NCBI RefSeq assembly: GCF_017115105.1
Contig: NZ_JABXKH010000158.1
Location: 1-52,257 of the forward strand
Source of the DNA: Nostoc sp. NMS2
GTDB lineage: Bacteria; Cyanobacteriota; Cyanobacteriia; Cyanobacteriales; Nostocaceae
Reading direction: 5' to 3'
Length of the DNA stretch: 52,257 nucleotides
Position 1 is the first letter of the stretch. Each line of letters begins with the position of its first letter. Below the pieces are notes generated by a model. It had not been told where the DNA came from. It was given only the letters and a program-made list of their open reading frames with translations, and ran no database searches. A program made the translations under genes and the position numbers. Positions 23,619-32,793 of the stretch are shown here, piece after piece.

Positions 23619-24881
23619 ATGCAATCTCCTTTAAATCCAAAATCCAAGTTGCGCTGTCAGCGCACCAAAGGTGCGACCCAAAATCCAAAATTGAACAGGG
23701 TTCTAATAGGTGTAGGTGGCGGTATCGCCGCCTACAAAATTTGTGAGCTGGTTTCGACACTGTTTAAGACTGGGGTGGAAGTGCGAGTCATCCTCACCCG
23801 TTCGGCACAAGAATTTATCACTCCTCTGACAATAGCCACCCTATCTCGTCATCCCGCCTACACAGATGATGATTTTTGGCAGCCAACTCACTCTCGTCCC
23901 TTGCATATTGGGTTGGGTGAATGGGCAGATATCATGGTAATTGCTCCCTTGACAGCTAATACATTAGCAAAGCTAGCCTACGGGATGGCTGATAATTTAC
24001 TCACAAATACCGTGCTGGCTTCTACTTGTCCCGTGCTGTTAGCACCCGCAATGAATACGGATATGTGGGAACAGCTATCGGTGCAGCGAAATTGGCAACA
24101 GCTATTGATTGATAGCCGATATCATGGGATGAATACAGCATCAGGTTTATTAGCGTGCGATCGCATCGGTGCTGGTAGATTAGCAGAACCTCCAGAAATT
24201 TTGGCTCACATCCAATCGTTGTTACAGACTCAAGGTAAACGAGATTTAGTCGGTAAACGAGTGTTAATTAGTGCTGGCGGAACGCGAGAGTTTCTTGACC
24301 CAGTAAGGTTTATTGGTAATCCTTCCACAGGTAAAATGGGATTAGCTTTAGCGCAAGCTGCACTTCACCGAGGGGCAAACGTCACCCTAGTACATGGCCC
24401 AGCTAATTGGGATGTACCATTGGGAGTGCAAGCAATTCCCGTCATTAGTGCCGAGCAAATGCAGCACACTATGTTGGAATATTTACCCAACGCTGATGTA
24501 ATTGTTATGTCAGCAGCCGTGGCAGATGTGAAGCCAAAAAATTATAGTACAGAAAAATTGCCCAAGCGATCGCTCCCCCAAGCTTTACCCCTGGAACCAG
24601 TACCGGATATAGTCGCCCAATTAGCAAAACTCAAACAGCCGCATCAGATATTAATTGGTTTTGCAGCACAAACTGGGGGTATTGTCAAGCCTGCATTAGA
24701 AAAATTACAGAATAAAAAACTTGATGCGATTGTTGCCAATCCCATCGATCAACCTGATAGTGGTTTCGGTAGCGATAATAATCAAGCGATATTTTTAGAT
24801 AGCCAAGGAAATCAGCTAGCGATCGCACCTTGTTCTAAATTAGAAATGGCTCATCATTTATTTGATTTTGTAATTACTTGA
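23619..24881 (+). CDS. coaBC: Bifunctional phosphopantothenoylcysteine decarboxylase / phosphopantothenate-cysteine ligase
   Basis: The protein carries out two steps of coenzyme A synthesis: CTP-dependent joining of cysteine to 4'-phosphopantothenate, then FMN-dependent decarboxylation. The N-terminal CoaC half has RVLIGVGGGIAAYK, the catalytic-His region and the flavin motif PAMNTDMW. The CoaB half has VLISAGGTREFLDPVRFIGN with TGKMG, and AAVADVKPK with the conserved Lys. True homology begins at RVLIGVGG. The roughly 30 residues before it (MQSPLNPKSKLRCQRTKG) are coded by repeat-like DNA, so the real start may be a TTG two codons before RVLIG. Essential housekeeping gene. Confidence 0.93.
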   Translation: MQSPLNPKSKLRCQRTKGATQNPKLNRVLIGVGGGIAAYKICELVSTLFKTGVEVRVILTRSAQEFITPLTIATLSRHPAYTDDDFWQPTHSRPLHIGLGEWADIMVIAPLTANTLAKLAYGMADNLLTNTVLASTCPVLLAPAMNTDMWEQLSVQRNWQQLLIDSRYHGMNTASGLLACDRIGAGRLAEPPEILAHIQSLLQTQGKRDLVGKRVLISAGGTREFLDPVRFIGNPSTGKMGLALAQAALHRGANVTLVHGPANWDVPLGVQAIPVISAEQMQHTMLEYLPNADVIVMSAAVADVKPKNYSTEKLPKRSLPQALPLEPVPDIVAQLAKLKQPHQILIGFAAQTGGIVKPALEKLQNKKLDAIVANPIDQPDSGFGSDNNQAIFLDSQGNQLAIAPCSKLEMAHHLFDFVIT

Positions 24882-24923
24882 TTGAAGTACTGGGTAGGAA
24901 CACTGTCTCTTCTCAATGCCCAA

Positions 24924-25874
24924 TCAGTATCCTGCCTTCTTGTCTACGACATTCCGCAAGGGTTGACCGGTTTGGTAACGTTTAAGATTGTCGATAAACA
25001 GTTGTGCTATGCGCTCTCTCAGTGGCGGTGATAGGGCTGAACAATGGGGTGTGATAAAGGCGTTTGGCAAAGACCACAAAGGACTTTCCGGTGGCAGAGG
25101 TTCTGTAGCGACTGTATCTAATCCAGCCCCTGCAATCCATCCCTCACTTAGTGCGGTGAGCAATGCTGTTTCATTGACGATCGCACCACGAGCAATATTA
25201 ATTAAATAAGCAGATTGACGCATAGAGCGCAAGGCGGCTTCATCGATCAAGCCTTTAGTTTCTGGGGTTAGTGGTGTGGCAATTACTACATAGTCGGCTG
25301 CTGGTAGCAGCGATCGCCATTCATCAGCACCAACAATCTTGTCAAAATTCGGTAGGAGTTCGGGATGGCGGCGACTTCCCCAAACTTTAACACCAAAAGC
25401 TTTAGCGCGAGATGCGATCGCTTGACCGATATTTCCAGTGCCGAGAATTAATAAAGTCGCGTCTGCTAACTCTTCGAGAAACACTCCTCTTACCCAGGTG
25501 TGTTCATCCTGCAAAGTTTGCAATTTCCGCAGATTTTTAGCGTGATAGAGCATGAATGCCAGTACAAATTCCGAAATTGGAATCGCATGAACCCCTGCGC
25601 CATTAGTGAGGATAATATCCTTTTGCAAAAAATTTGGCGTGAGAATGTGATTCACCCCAGCACTTGGCGACTGTTGCCAACACAGCCTGGGCGCTGCTGT
25701 CAGCACTTTGTCAAGGGTAGAAGCTTTCAAGTAAAATCCGTTGACATAAACTTCTGCATCACTGGCATCACCATCAAGATTACCTTCACTATCCACCTCC
25801 ACAACATCTATATCAGATGGCAGATGTGGTTCAATATCAGCAATAAGATGATCGGGTAAGATTAGTTTCACCAT
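24924..25874 (-). CDS. D-2-hydroxyacid dehydrogenase
   Basis: A 316-residue NAD(P)-dependent oxidoreductase of the D-isomer-specific 2-hydroxyacid dehydrogenase family. The nucleotide-binding motif LGTGNIGQAIASRA is near the middle, and the catalytic Arg (INIARGAIVNE), Glu (TEPLPPESPLW) and His (FITPHCSA) are all present. This places it with the glyoxylate/hydroxypyruvate-reductase-like GHR group rather than phosphoglycerate dehydrogenase, which is longer and has an ACT domain. It converts a 2-oxoacid to the D-2-hydroxyacid or the reverse; the substrate is unknown. It converges with coaBC, 42 bp away, and lies next to the sulfonate genes, but a link to them is not shown. Confidence 0.88.
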   Translation of the reverse strand: MVKLILPDHLIADIEPHLPSDIDVVEVDSEGNLDGDASDAEVYVNGFYLKASTLDKVLTAAPRLCWQQSPSAGVNHILTPNFLQKDIILTNGAGVHAIPISEFVLAFMLYHAKNLRKLQTLQDEHTWVRGVFLEELADATLLILGTGNIGQAIASRAKAFGVKVWGSRRHPELLPNFDKIVGADEWRSLLPAADYVVIATPLTPETKGLIDEAALRSMRQSAYLINIARGAIVNETALLTALSEGWIAGAGLDTVATEPLPPESPLWSLPNAFITPHCSALSPPLRERIAQLFIDNLKRYQTGQPLRNVVDKKAGY

Positions 25875-26335
25875 TTGCTACTCTCCCATTTCATTTTAAA
25901 TTTTCAAAGGGACTGGATATTAGGGCACAGAGGCAAAAGAAAGATTAAAAGTCAATAGGACTTATGCACAATTAATAATTATTTTTAATTATAGATACAA
26001 TCTCTAGAATCAAAAATGCTACTAAGCTGTTGCGCCTTTAATTTGCACTAATATTTTTCCAATATGATTGTGGGGTGGGCAACATGAGCGCCCCGATTAT
26101 GCAACTTAAATGCTGATTAGCTTATCACATTTAACATTTTTGAGGGGTCTAAGTACCTCGCTTTTAAAGCGTGACAAACTTTGCGGTGGGGGAGATTCCA
26201 AGACCGCACTTTGCGGTAAATCCCAATTGCAAAACTTAATTACGAATTACGAATTATTTTAATAATATTGATTCTCGAAGTAGCCTATTTTACCACAGCT
26301 ACCTCAAGCATTATATTAATCAACCAACGTAAATC
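25875..26335. other. Repeat-bearing spacer, no gene seen
   Basis: This 461-bp AT-rich spacer contains a dispersed repeat at about 26178-26215 (GGGGGAGATTCCAAGACCGC flanked by CTTTGCGG on both sides) and two ATTACGA heptamers at 26239-26252. The GGGGGAGA-CCAAGACCGC core also occurs at about 18425 and 30845. I see no gene. Confidence 0.6.
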
Positions 26336-27112
26336 TCAACTACTCAACTGCAACAATTGGTTATTTGACTGAGTACTTTCATTGCTCATGACTCGCTGGA
26401 GAACTGCTTCTCTGATATTGATAAATACTTCACTATTTCTATCTCGTGGGCGTGAAAGTTTCACAGATAGATCGAGAGAAATCTGTCCTTCATCAATCAC
26501 TATCACTCGGTCTGCCAACGCCACAGCTTCTTCTACATCGTGAGTCACTAAAAATGCAGTAAATCTCCGTTCTTGCCACAAGTTTTCAATCAAATTTTGC
26601 ATCTCTAGACGAGTTAGAGCATCCAATGCTCCCAAAGGTTCATCTAACAACAACAAACGGGGCTGACTGACTAATGCCCTTGCCAATGACACCCGTTGCC
26701 GTTGTCCACCAGATAAGACATAAGGCCACTCATCAGCCCTATCTTCGAGTCCGACTTTATCGAGTGCCCACAAAGCTTTTTCACACCAATTACCTTCCAA
26801 GCCTAACCCCACATTCTGAACAACGCGCTTCCACGGTAGCAAGCGGGGATCTTGAAACATCACTGTTACAGAGCGGCTGAGTCTACGCAGTGGTTCTCCA
26901 TCCAGTAGTATTCCGCCTGAAGTTGCTTTATCTAATCCTGACACCAGACGCAATAAGGTACTTTTACCACAACCACTACGTCCGACGATAGCGACAAATT
27001 CACCCGCTTCAACTTCTAAATTCAGCGAATTTAAAACAGTTTTCTTACCGAAAGCTTTTGTCAAATCCAAAATACTTAGTTGTGTACCTTGTACATTAGA
27101 ACTCACTTGCAA
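26336..27112 (-). CDS. ssuB: Sulfonate ABC transporter ATP-binding protein
   Basis: A 258-residue ATPase of the nitrate/sulfonate/taurine ABC import family. It has Walker A GRSGCGKST at 44-52, the Q-loop Gln87 (MFQDPRLLPW), the signature LSGGQRQR at 133-140, Walker B LLLLDEPLGALD near 153-164, and the switch His in LVTHDVEEA. FQDPRLLPW is typical of the SsuB/TauB group. It is the last gene of the leftward ssuD-ssuC-ssuB order, but is separated from ssuC by 298 bp that contain a miniature inverted-repeat element. The protein would sit on the cytoplasmic face of the SsuC dimer and drive sulfonate uptake for sulfur supply. Confidence 0.87.
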   Translation of the reverse strand: MQVSSNVQGTQLSILDLTKAFGKKTVLNSLNLEVEAGEFVAIVGRSGCGKSTLLRLVSGLDKATSGGILLDGEPLRRLSRSVTVMFQDPRLLPWKRVVQNVGLGLEGNWCEKALWALDKVGLEDRADEWPYVLSGGQRQRVSLARALVSQPRLLLLDEPLGALDALTRLEMQNLIENLWQERRFTAFLVTHDVEEAVALADRVIVIDEGQISLDLSVKLSRPRDRNSEVFINIREAVLQRVMSNESTQSNNQLLQLSS

Positions 27113-27156
27113 AACCTCATTTTTTTAGAACAATTGGGATTTAATTATTTGGTGAC

Positions 27157-27293
27157 ATACAGCAGTTTTCTTTTGCATGAGGTACAAAGTTACGGGTTTT
27201 GAGGCAGTAGGCAGGAGGCAGGAGGTAGAAACTCTTTATATCTGATGTGTGAGCCTTGCGTTTTGTACCTCACTTACTTGCAAACTGCTGTAT
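27157..27293. mobile_element. 137-bp inverted-repeat element ATACAGCAGTTT within the ssu genes
   Basis: ATACAGCAGTTTTCTTTTGC at the left and the complement of ATACAGCAGTTTGCAAGTAA at the right form imperfect terminal repeats of about 35 bp that include GAGGTACAAA on both arms. The core is a GGCAGGAGGCAGGAGG run. It lies between ssuC and ssuB. A second G/C-rich run (CCTCCTGTCTCCTGCCCC) at 27363-27411 reaches the ssuC stop. Confidence 0.8.
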
Positions 27294-27410
27294 TAAATTT
27301 TGTGGCTCTTCCTATTGTGGGTTCTGAATTCGCAACTTAGATAAAATCATAACAGCCCCCAGCCTCCTGTCTCCTGCCCCCTGCCCCCTGCGCCCTGCCT
27401 CCTGTCTCCT

Positions 27411-28238
27411 TCAAGACTTTTGATAGTTGGGATTCCAAGCCAAGAATTTGGTTTCTAATCCTCTGGCAACAGCATCTGCTAATTTACCCAGCAGTGCATA
27501 GATTACAATGCTCAAAACCACAACATCAGTTTGCATAAATTCACGGGCATTCATTGCCATATAACCAAGTCCAGAATCTGCTGCGATCGTTTCTGCGACA
27601 ATTAATGTCAGCCACATAATCCCCAAAGAAAAACGGACACCGACGAGAATTGAAGATAAGGCTCCTGGAAAAATAATTTGCCACAGAAGTTGTGGTGTTT
27701 TTAATCCATAGACTTTTCCCATTTCAATCAGTCCAGGATCTACACTGCGGATGCCATGAAATGTATTAAGATATAACGGGAAAAATACCCCCATAGACAC
27801 TAAAAATAATCTAGCCTGATCGCCAATGCCAAACCAGAGAATTACCAGGGGAATTAATGCCAAATTAGGGATAGTACGGAGCATTTGCAAGGAACTATCC
27901 AATAACTTTTCTGCCAGACGGGAAAAGCCATTGAGCAATCCCAAACCGAACCCAATACTGCCACCAACTATAAAACCAGATATCGCCCGCCCAGCACTTA
28001 TTCCTATATGTTGAAAAAGTTCTCCGGTGGAGGCTAGTCTAATGGCTGTAGCGATTACGCCACTTGGGGCTGGTAAAATTCTGGTTGAAAGTAAACCAGT
28101 TCTGGAAGCAAATTCCCAAAGTACTAGTATTAGAACGGGCACAATCCAGGGAACTATTTTATCGATTTGTGGATTTTCTAATACCTCACTCAGGGATATA
28201 TTATTGTTTCTTTTGGTGTATTTCAGGGTAATAGTCAT
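27411..28238 (-). CDS. ssuC: Sulfonate ABC transporter permease
   Basis: A 275-residue inner-membrane permease of the BPD_transp_1 type. Six membrane helices are visible, starting with IVPWIVPVLILVLWEFA. The EAA-type cytoplasmic loop reads EMGKVYGLKTPQLLWQIIFPGALSSILVGVR, the coupling helix that contacts the ATPase. It belongs with SsuC/TauC/NrtB-type permeases, and the neighbouring ssuD makes an aliphatic sulfonate the likely substrate. It starts 131 bp downstream of ssuD, and the gap contains ATTACGA heptamers. Confidence 0.87.
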   Translation of the reverse strand: MTITLKYTKRNNNISLSEVLENPQIDKIVPWIVPVLILVLWEFASRTGLLSTRILPAPSGVIATAIRLASTGELFQHIGISAGRAISGFIVGGSIGFGLGLLNGFSRLAEKLLDSSLQMLRTIPNLALIPLVILWFGIGDQARLFLVSMGVFFPLYLNTFHGIRSVDPGLIEMGKVYGLKTPQLLWQIIFPGALSSILVGVRFSLGIMWLTLIVAETIAADSGLGYMAMNAREFMQTDVVVLSIVIYALLGKLADAVARGLETKFLAWNPNYQKS

Positions 28239-28310
28239 GGGGTTTTAGATTTTAAATTATTCCAAAGATGAATCTAGAAGCATCGTCAACATAATTCGTA
28301 ATTTGCTCTT

Positions 28311-28369
28311 TAATTACGAATTACGAACTTGTACTGAGCGTAGCCGAAGTATTACGAATTACGAATTAT
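28311..28369. repeat. ATTACGA heptamers split by a dispersed repeat
   Basis: Two groups of ATTACGA heptamers flank ACTTGTACTGAGCGTAGCCG, another short dispersed sequence. The block lies between ssuC and the ssuD stop, so a heptamer array was itself invaded by a second repeat. Confidence 0.75.
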
Positions 28370-29518
28370 TCATGAAGCACTCGTTAGTTGTTTAGCAAAT
28401 TTTTCACTGGCAACTATTTCGCTAACAGTACTCAATACTGGTGGCGTTAGCGGTGCAGTTTCCCTATGCAAAGGTAAACGTGGAAATAATAATTCAGCCG
28501 TGCGATATGCCTCTTCTAAATGGGGATATCCAGAGAATACGAAGGTTTCTATGCCCAAATTCTGATATTCCAGCATCCTAGCGGCAACCGTGTCGGGATC
28601 TCCAACTAGGGCTGTACCAGCACCACCCCGCACTAATCCAATTCCTGTCCACAGGTTGGGGCTAATCTCTAGGGTGTCTCGACTACCACTATGTAGTTGA
28701 CTCATCCGTCGCTGTCCTTCAGAATCAGAACTAGCTAAGTGTTTTTGAGCGTTTGCGATCGCATCCTCATCCACATACTTAATTAGCTCATTGGCTGCAT
28801 CCCAAGCCGCAGATTCGGTTTCTCGCACAATTACATGCAACCGAATCCCAAAGCGGACTGTTCTACCTTGTTCAGCCGCCAGTCGTTTAACCTCAGCAAT
28901 CTTTTGAGCAACTTGCTGTGGAGGTTCGCCCCAAGTTAGATAAACATCTATATGTTTAGCAGCAACCCGCTTTGCAGCCGCAGATGAGCCACCAAACCAC
29001 AATGGTGGATAGGGTTTTTGGACTGGTGGGAATAAGAGTTTACCACCTTTGATATCCAGGTAGTTTCCCTTAAAATCCACTGTTTCCCCACTGACGATAC
29101 CCCGCCAAACGGTGAGAAATTCATCGGTTAAATCATAGCGATCGTCATGACTAAGATGCAAGCCATCCCCAGCGAGTTGCACCGGATCTCCACCTGTCAC
29201 CACATTGATTAACAGTCTTCCTTTAGAAATCCGATCAAATGTTGCTGCCATCCGTGCAGCAGAACCTGGAGAAGTAATTCCTGGACGAATTGCCACGAGA
29301 AATTTCATCTGCTTGGTGACAGATATAAAAGCGGCGGCAGTTATCCAAGCATCTTCACAAGAATTCCCTGTAGGTAACAATGCGCCCGTGTAGCCTAAAT
29401 TATCTACAGCTTGGGCAATTTGCTGCAAATAATCAGGTGTGGCAACACGAGAGCCAATATCTGTACCTAAATAGCGTCCGTCATGAGATCCAGTAGGAAT
29501 AAACCAGAGAATTTGCAT
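28370..29518 (-). CDS. ssuD: FMNH2-dependent alkanesulfonate monooxygenase
   Basis: A 382-residue flavin-dependent monooxygenase of the bacterial luciferase-like fold. It oxidises C1 of an alkanesulfonate with FMNH2 and O2, releasing sulfite and an aldehyde. The N-terminal ILWFIPTGSHDGRYLGT, LLPTGNSCEDAW, and AIRPGITSPGSAARMAATFD with GRLLINVVTGGDP are SsuD signatures. The FMN reductase SsuE is not seen in this window, so reduced flavin must come from elsewhere. It is the first gene of the leftward ssu group and faces the rightward porin gene across about 1 kb of non-coding DNA. Sulfur-limitation control is expected from the family, but no operator is recognised. Confidence 0.92.
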   Translation of the reverse strand: MQILWFIPTGSHDGRYLGTDIGSRVATPDYLQQIAQAVDNLGYTGALLPTGNSCEDAWITAAAFISVTKQMKFLVAIRPGITSPGSAARMAATFDRISKGRLLINVVTGGDPVQLAGDGLHLSHDDRYDLTDEFLTVWRGIVSGETVDFKGNYLDIKGGKLLFPPVQKPYPPLWFGGSSAAAKRVAAKHIDVYLTWGEPPQQVAQKIAEVKRLAAEQGRTVRFGIRLHVIVRETESAAWDAANELIKYVDEDAIANAQKHLASSDSEGQRRMSQLHSGSRDTLEISPNLWTGIGLVRGGAGTALVGDPDTVAARMLEYQNLGIETFVFSGYPHLEEAYRTAELLFPRLPLHRETAPLTPPVLSTVSEIVASEKFAKQLTSAS

Positions 29519-30558
29519 ATTTATCAGGGTATGAGAACTTAATATACGATTATCCGATCGAATTGCCGTATTTTATAGACAAATTCTACCCGATATTATC
29601 TAAAAATCAAGACTAATTTAACCATTAGTAAAAAAGGGCTGCCTGAATAACGAACTCCTTAGTGGATAATTTTGACACTTTTGTAGTCAGAATTGCTGTG
29701 TTGGAAAATACAACTTTTAATCGAGGCAGAAGGCAGGAGGAATCCCCATAAATAAACTTAGGGAATTTTTACCGAGTGACTATCTGTGGCGATTGCCTAC
29801 GGCACGCTAAGTAAGTTGGTGCGAAAAAACCCCAGTATGTTACGAAACATAAATAGGCTTCAAGCCCTTACTAATGACCAATACTTCGACTTACCTCGAC
29901 TTCGCTCGGCACAAGTCGCTCAGTACAAGTGACAAATGACAAATGACAACCTTCACTAGTTAGCTTTAATTGTGCCGACCTACTTATACGATTACAGCAC
30001 GCTACGCGATCGCAGTTGCTTGGGTTGAGTTGACCCAGCCAATAATTTTGATATATTTTCTCTTCATGGATAAATACTGGGTCTTGCATTGTAACAAGCT
30101 CTATGCAAAGATAATTTTACGTAAAATCCGGTAAACCTATCGACTTATCGTTTTATCGGCTTTTCTTAACAATTCAGATTGTGAAACCTAGCTGCTTACA
30201 AATTAGTGTATTCAGCTAATGTTAATTGTCAATTAATAGCTTGCATTAAATTCAAGCTTTAGTCGATGTCAGTAGCCATTGATGAATTTTGTTGCACGAT
30301 CTCACCAATCGCACTCCAATACCAAACCGAATTTTGAATTTTATTTTGAGAATTTCGTATAAATTTTGGAATCTACATTCAACTGCTTAGTAATGGTTGC
30401 GATATTTATCGGGGATTTGCAGTTTTCTCACTGGGGGAACCTTTGCTAACTCATTAACTAATGGTTTAGCACGAATATTTCATCAATAATTTCTGCTAGT
30501 CTCTCTGTCAAAGCTAGAGCCAATTTATTCGTTTTTCAGGTTGAGGAGTTCAAGAGTA
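29519..30558. other. 1-kb divergent spacer between ssuD and the porin gene
   Basis: This region should hold divergent promoters for ssuD and the porin gene. It contains dispersed repeat pieces around 29785-29815 (GGCGATTGCCTACGGCACGC), 29880-29950 (CTTCGACTTACCTCGACTTC and two AAATGAC units) and 30000-30015 (CGCTACGCGATCGC). The rest is AT-rich. A leftward 72-codon frame at 29871-30089 begins with a plausible peptide but runs into these repeats, and I do not accept it as a gene. Confidence 0.5.
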
Positions 30559-32517
30559 ATGTCGAATTTTCGCTCTAATTATAGATACATAATGTTCCTG
30601 ATCTTGTTGCTAGATATTCTAGCCATTCTGATTTTTTATCCAACTAAAAGTCACGCTGAACTCCCTAAATCTGATGTATCTACTGCTGAAGCAGAAGTGA
30701 ACAAAGCTCCAGAAGCAATTGTCAATCAAACACTAGAAACTTCAACGATAGAGGCAAGAGGCAAAGGGTCAGGAGAGGTCGAATCCCCTCCTGCCTCCTG
30801 CCTCCTGGCTTCTGGCTCCTGCCCTTCGGGTTCGCAGTCGCTCATGGGGGAAACCCCCAAGACCGCGCTGTCTCACCTCCTACCTTCTTCTTCAATTCCA
30901 CCGCTAACTAGTAAAAAGACTACAAACTCAGAACGAGTCACACCTGTCTCGCAATTGTTGGAAGTTGCACCGCCGACTAATAAAAAAGCTACAAATAATT
31001 CTGCGGGACAAGTGACATCCGTCTCGCAATTGTCAGATGTTTTGCCCACAGATTGGGCATTTCAAGCATTACAGTCTTTAGTGGAGCGCTACGGTGTAAT
31101 TGCTGGATATACAGATGACACATTTAAAGGGAATCGTGCCCTAACACGGTATGAATTTGCAGCTGGGTTGAATGCTGCTTTAGATCGTCTCAATGAATTA
31201 ATAGCGACTTCGACGACAGATTTAGTCAAACGGGAAGACTTGGATGTCATCAAAAAACTACAAGAACAATTTTCTCCAGAACTTGCTCAATTTCGGGGAC
31301 GCTTAGATAACTTGGAAACGCGGACTGCGAAGTTAGAGGCAAATCAGTTTACAACCACCACTAAACTTATAGGTCGAGCGCAGATTGTTCTTGGCGAACT
31401 TATAACAGGCAATAACGTCGTCACCAAGAGACCAGTACCTCACAATGCCACACTTCAAGGCTCAACTTCTTTACGGTTAAACACCAGTTTTAACGGTAAA
31501 GATTCACTAGCTATAACAATAGGAGGGGGAAATATTGAATCATTAGGACAAACAAGAGCTGGATTAGTGGGAACTTATGAGGGAAGAACTGCTGATAACT
31601 CCAGTATTACTTTTGCACGCAACACTCTTATTCTCAGTGGTGTTCGCTATCGGTTTCTACCTTATCCAAATACCCAAGTCAACATTTATCCCTTGTCCGA
31701 TGGAGCTAGTGAAATAGGTCTTTCTGGCCCGATTAACCCATATTTTGAATCGTCTTCTGCGACTGGTGCTAATGGGATTTCACGATTTTCACGGCGATCT
31801 TTGGTCTATAACTATGGAGATAGCGGCCCCGGAATTGCCATACTCCAGGGATTAGGCAAACAGGTTCAATTGGGGCTAGCCTACAGCGCACCAAACGGTA
31901 ACAATCCGACACCTAATAATGGCTTATTTAAAGGTAGGTATTTAGCTTTAGCACAGTTAATATACTACTCTTCTAATCGAAATTTTCGGGTGGCGGCAAC
32001 TTACGTTAATACCTATAGCCCACCAAATACCATAGGTTTTAGTGGAACAAATTTTGGCCCAGCAGTCGGTAGTAACCTGGTAAACAGCACCGTGGCTGGA
32101 GCGGGAACTGTAGCCAATCTTTATGGTCTACAGGCGTTCTATCAAGTTAATTCCAAGTTGGCAATTAATGGGTGGGTAAGTTATGGATCACACCGCTATT
32201 TGGGGCGCGGTGATGGTAATGCAATGGATTGGGCCGTAGGACTGGCATTCCCGGATCTTTTTAGTGAAGGTGCTTTAGGGGGGGTTTTAGTTGGTATGGA
32301 GCCGAAACTCACCAGGCTAAGTCAAAATGTAGATTTGGGAGCAGGTGCGGGCCAAGCAGATAAAGATACCTCCCTGCACGTTGAGGCATTTTACCAATAT
32401 AAAATCGGAGATAATATTGAGGTGACACCGGGTCTCATCTGGATTACTGCACCGAACTCTGATGCCAGCAATCCTGATAGTTTATTTGCTTGGGTTCGTA
32501 CTGTCTTTAGGTTTTAA
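30559..32517 (+). CDS. SLH-domain outer-membrane porin (OprB/iron-uptake-porin type)
   Basis: A 652-residue outer-membrane protein with a signal peptide (YIMFLILLLDILAILIFYP), then a linker, an SLH domain (TDWAFQALQSLVERYGVIAG then ALTRYEFAAGLNAALDRLNEL), a short coiled coil (LDNLETRTAKLEANQF) and a C-terminal beta-barrel ending in WVRTVFRF with terminal Phe. This is the standard cyanobacterial porin plan, with the SLH domain holding peptidoglycan. I chose the ATG at 30559, preceded by GAGGAG. Within the linker, DNA at about 30760-30870 is a CCTCCTG run plus a dispersed GGGGGAAACCCCCAAGACCGC-type repeat read in frame. Its place beside the ssu/asf-like genes suggests it admits sulfonates; this is inference. 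Confidence 0.88.
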   Translation: MSNFRSNYRYIMFLILLLDILAILIFYPTKSHAELPKSDVSTAEAEVNKAPEAIVNQTLETSTIEARGKGSGEVESPPASCLLASGSCPSGSQSLMGETPKTALSHLLPSSSIPPLTSKKTTNSERVTPVSQLLEVAPPTNKKATNNSAGQVTSVSQLSDVLPTDWAFQALQSLVERYGVIAGYTDDTFKGNRALTRYEFAAGLNAALDRLNELIATSTTDLVKREDLDVIKKLQEQFSPELAQFRGRLDNLETRTAKLEANQFTTTTKLIGRAQIVLGELITGNNVVTKRPVPHNATLQGSTSLRLNTSFNGKDSLAITIGGGNIESLGQTRAGLVGTYEGRTADNSSITFARNTLILSGVRYRFLPYPNTQVNIYPLSDGASEIGLSGPINPYFESSSATGANGISRFSRRSLVYNYGDSGPGIAILQGLGKQVQLGLAYSAPNGNNPTPNNGLFKGRYLALAQLIYYSSNRNFRVAATYVNTYSPPNTIGFSGTNFGPAVGSNLVNSTVAGAGTVANLYGLQAFYQVNSKLAINGWVSYGSHRYLGRGDGNAMDWAVGLAFPDLFSEGALGGVLVGMEPKLTRLSQNVDLGAGAGQADKDTSLHVEAFYQYKIGDNIEVTPGLIWITAPNSDASNPDSLFAWVRTVFRF

Positions 32518-32579
32518 CCAGTGAAAACTAAAGATATAGGTTAATACGCTTGGGTTAGCGCCATAAACCCTTAAACTGC

Positions 32580-32706
32580 GTAGGTTGGGCGGGTTTTTCG
32601 ACTTGTTCGCTTTTAGCGTTCCCGCAGGGCAGCAAGTGGCGTTTGAGGAACAAAACCCAACATTTCTGGGGCTTTGTTGGGTTGCGCTTTGCTTAACCCA
32701 ACCTAC
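32580..32706. repeat. GTAGGTTGGG palindrome carrying a second repeat
   Basis: Outer arms GTAGGTTGGGCGGG and TTAACCCAACCTAC with inner AAACCCAACA / TTTGTTGGGTT. A foreign segment (GTTCGCTTTTAGCGTTCCCG, then CAGGGCAGCAAGTGGCG) interrupts the left arm, so one dispersed repeat sits inside another. Confidence 0.8.
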
Positions 32707-32793
32707 AATTTTTCATGAAGCCAAGCGTATTAATTAAAGGGGACATTTGCGAAAGATGGGTTATGTTACAAAAAAAGTAGGAGTAGAGTTCTA

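Noticed and set aside
25500..25859. Rightward 119-codon frame opposite the 2-hydroxyacid dehydrogenase.
   Set aside because: Shadow of a well-supported gene with all catalytic residues on the other strand.
24924..25874. Assignment of the 2-hydroxyacid dehydrogenase as a sulfolactate dehydrogenase of the sulfonate island.
   Set aside because: Only proximity supports it. No residue pattern specific for sulfolactate could be identified.
29871..30089. Leftward 72-codon frame starting MQDPVFIHEEKIYQ.
   Set aside because: After about 25 codons it runs through dispersed repeats (GCTACGCGATCGC, TCGACTTCGCTCGG). It has no family resemblance and no supporting context.
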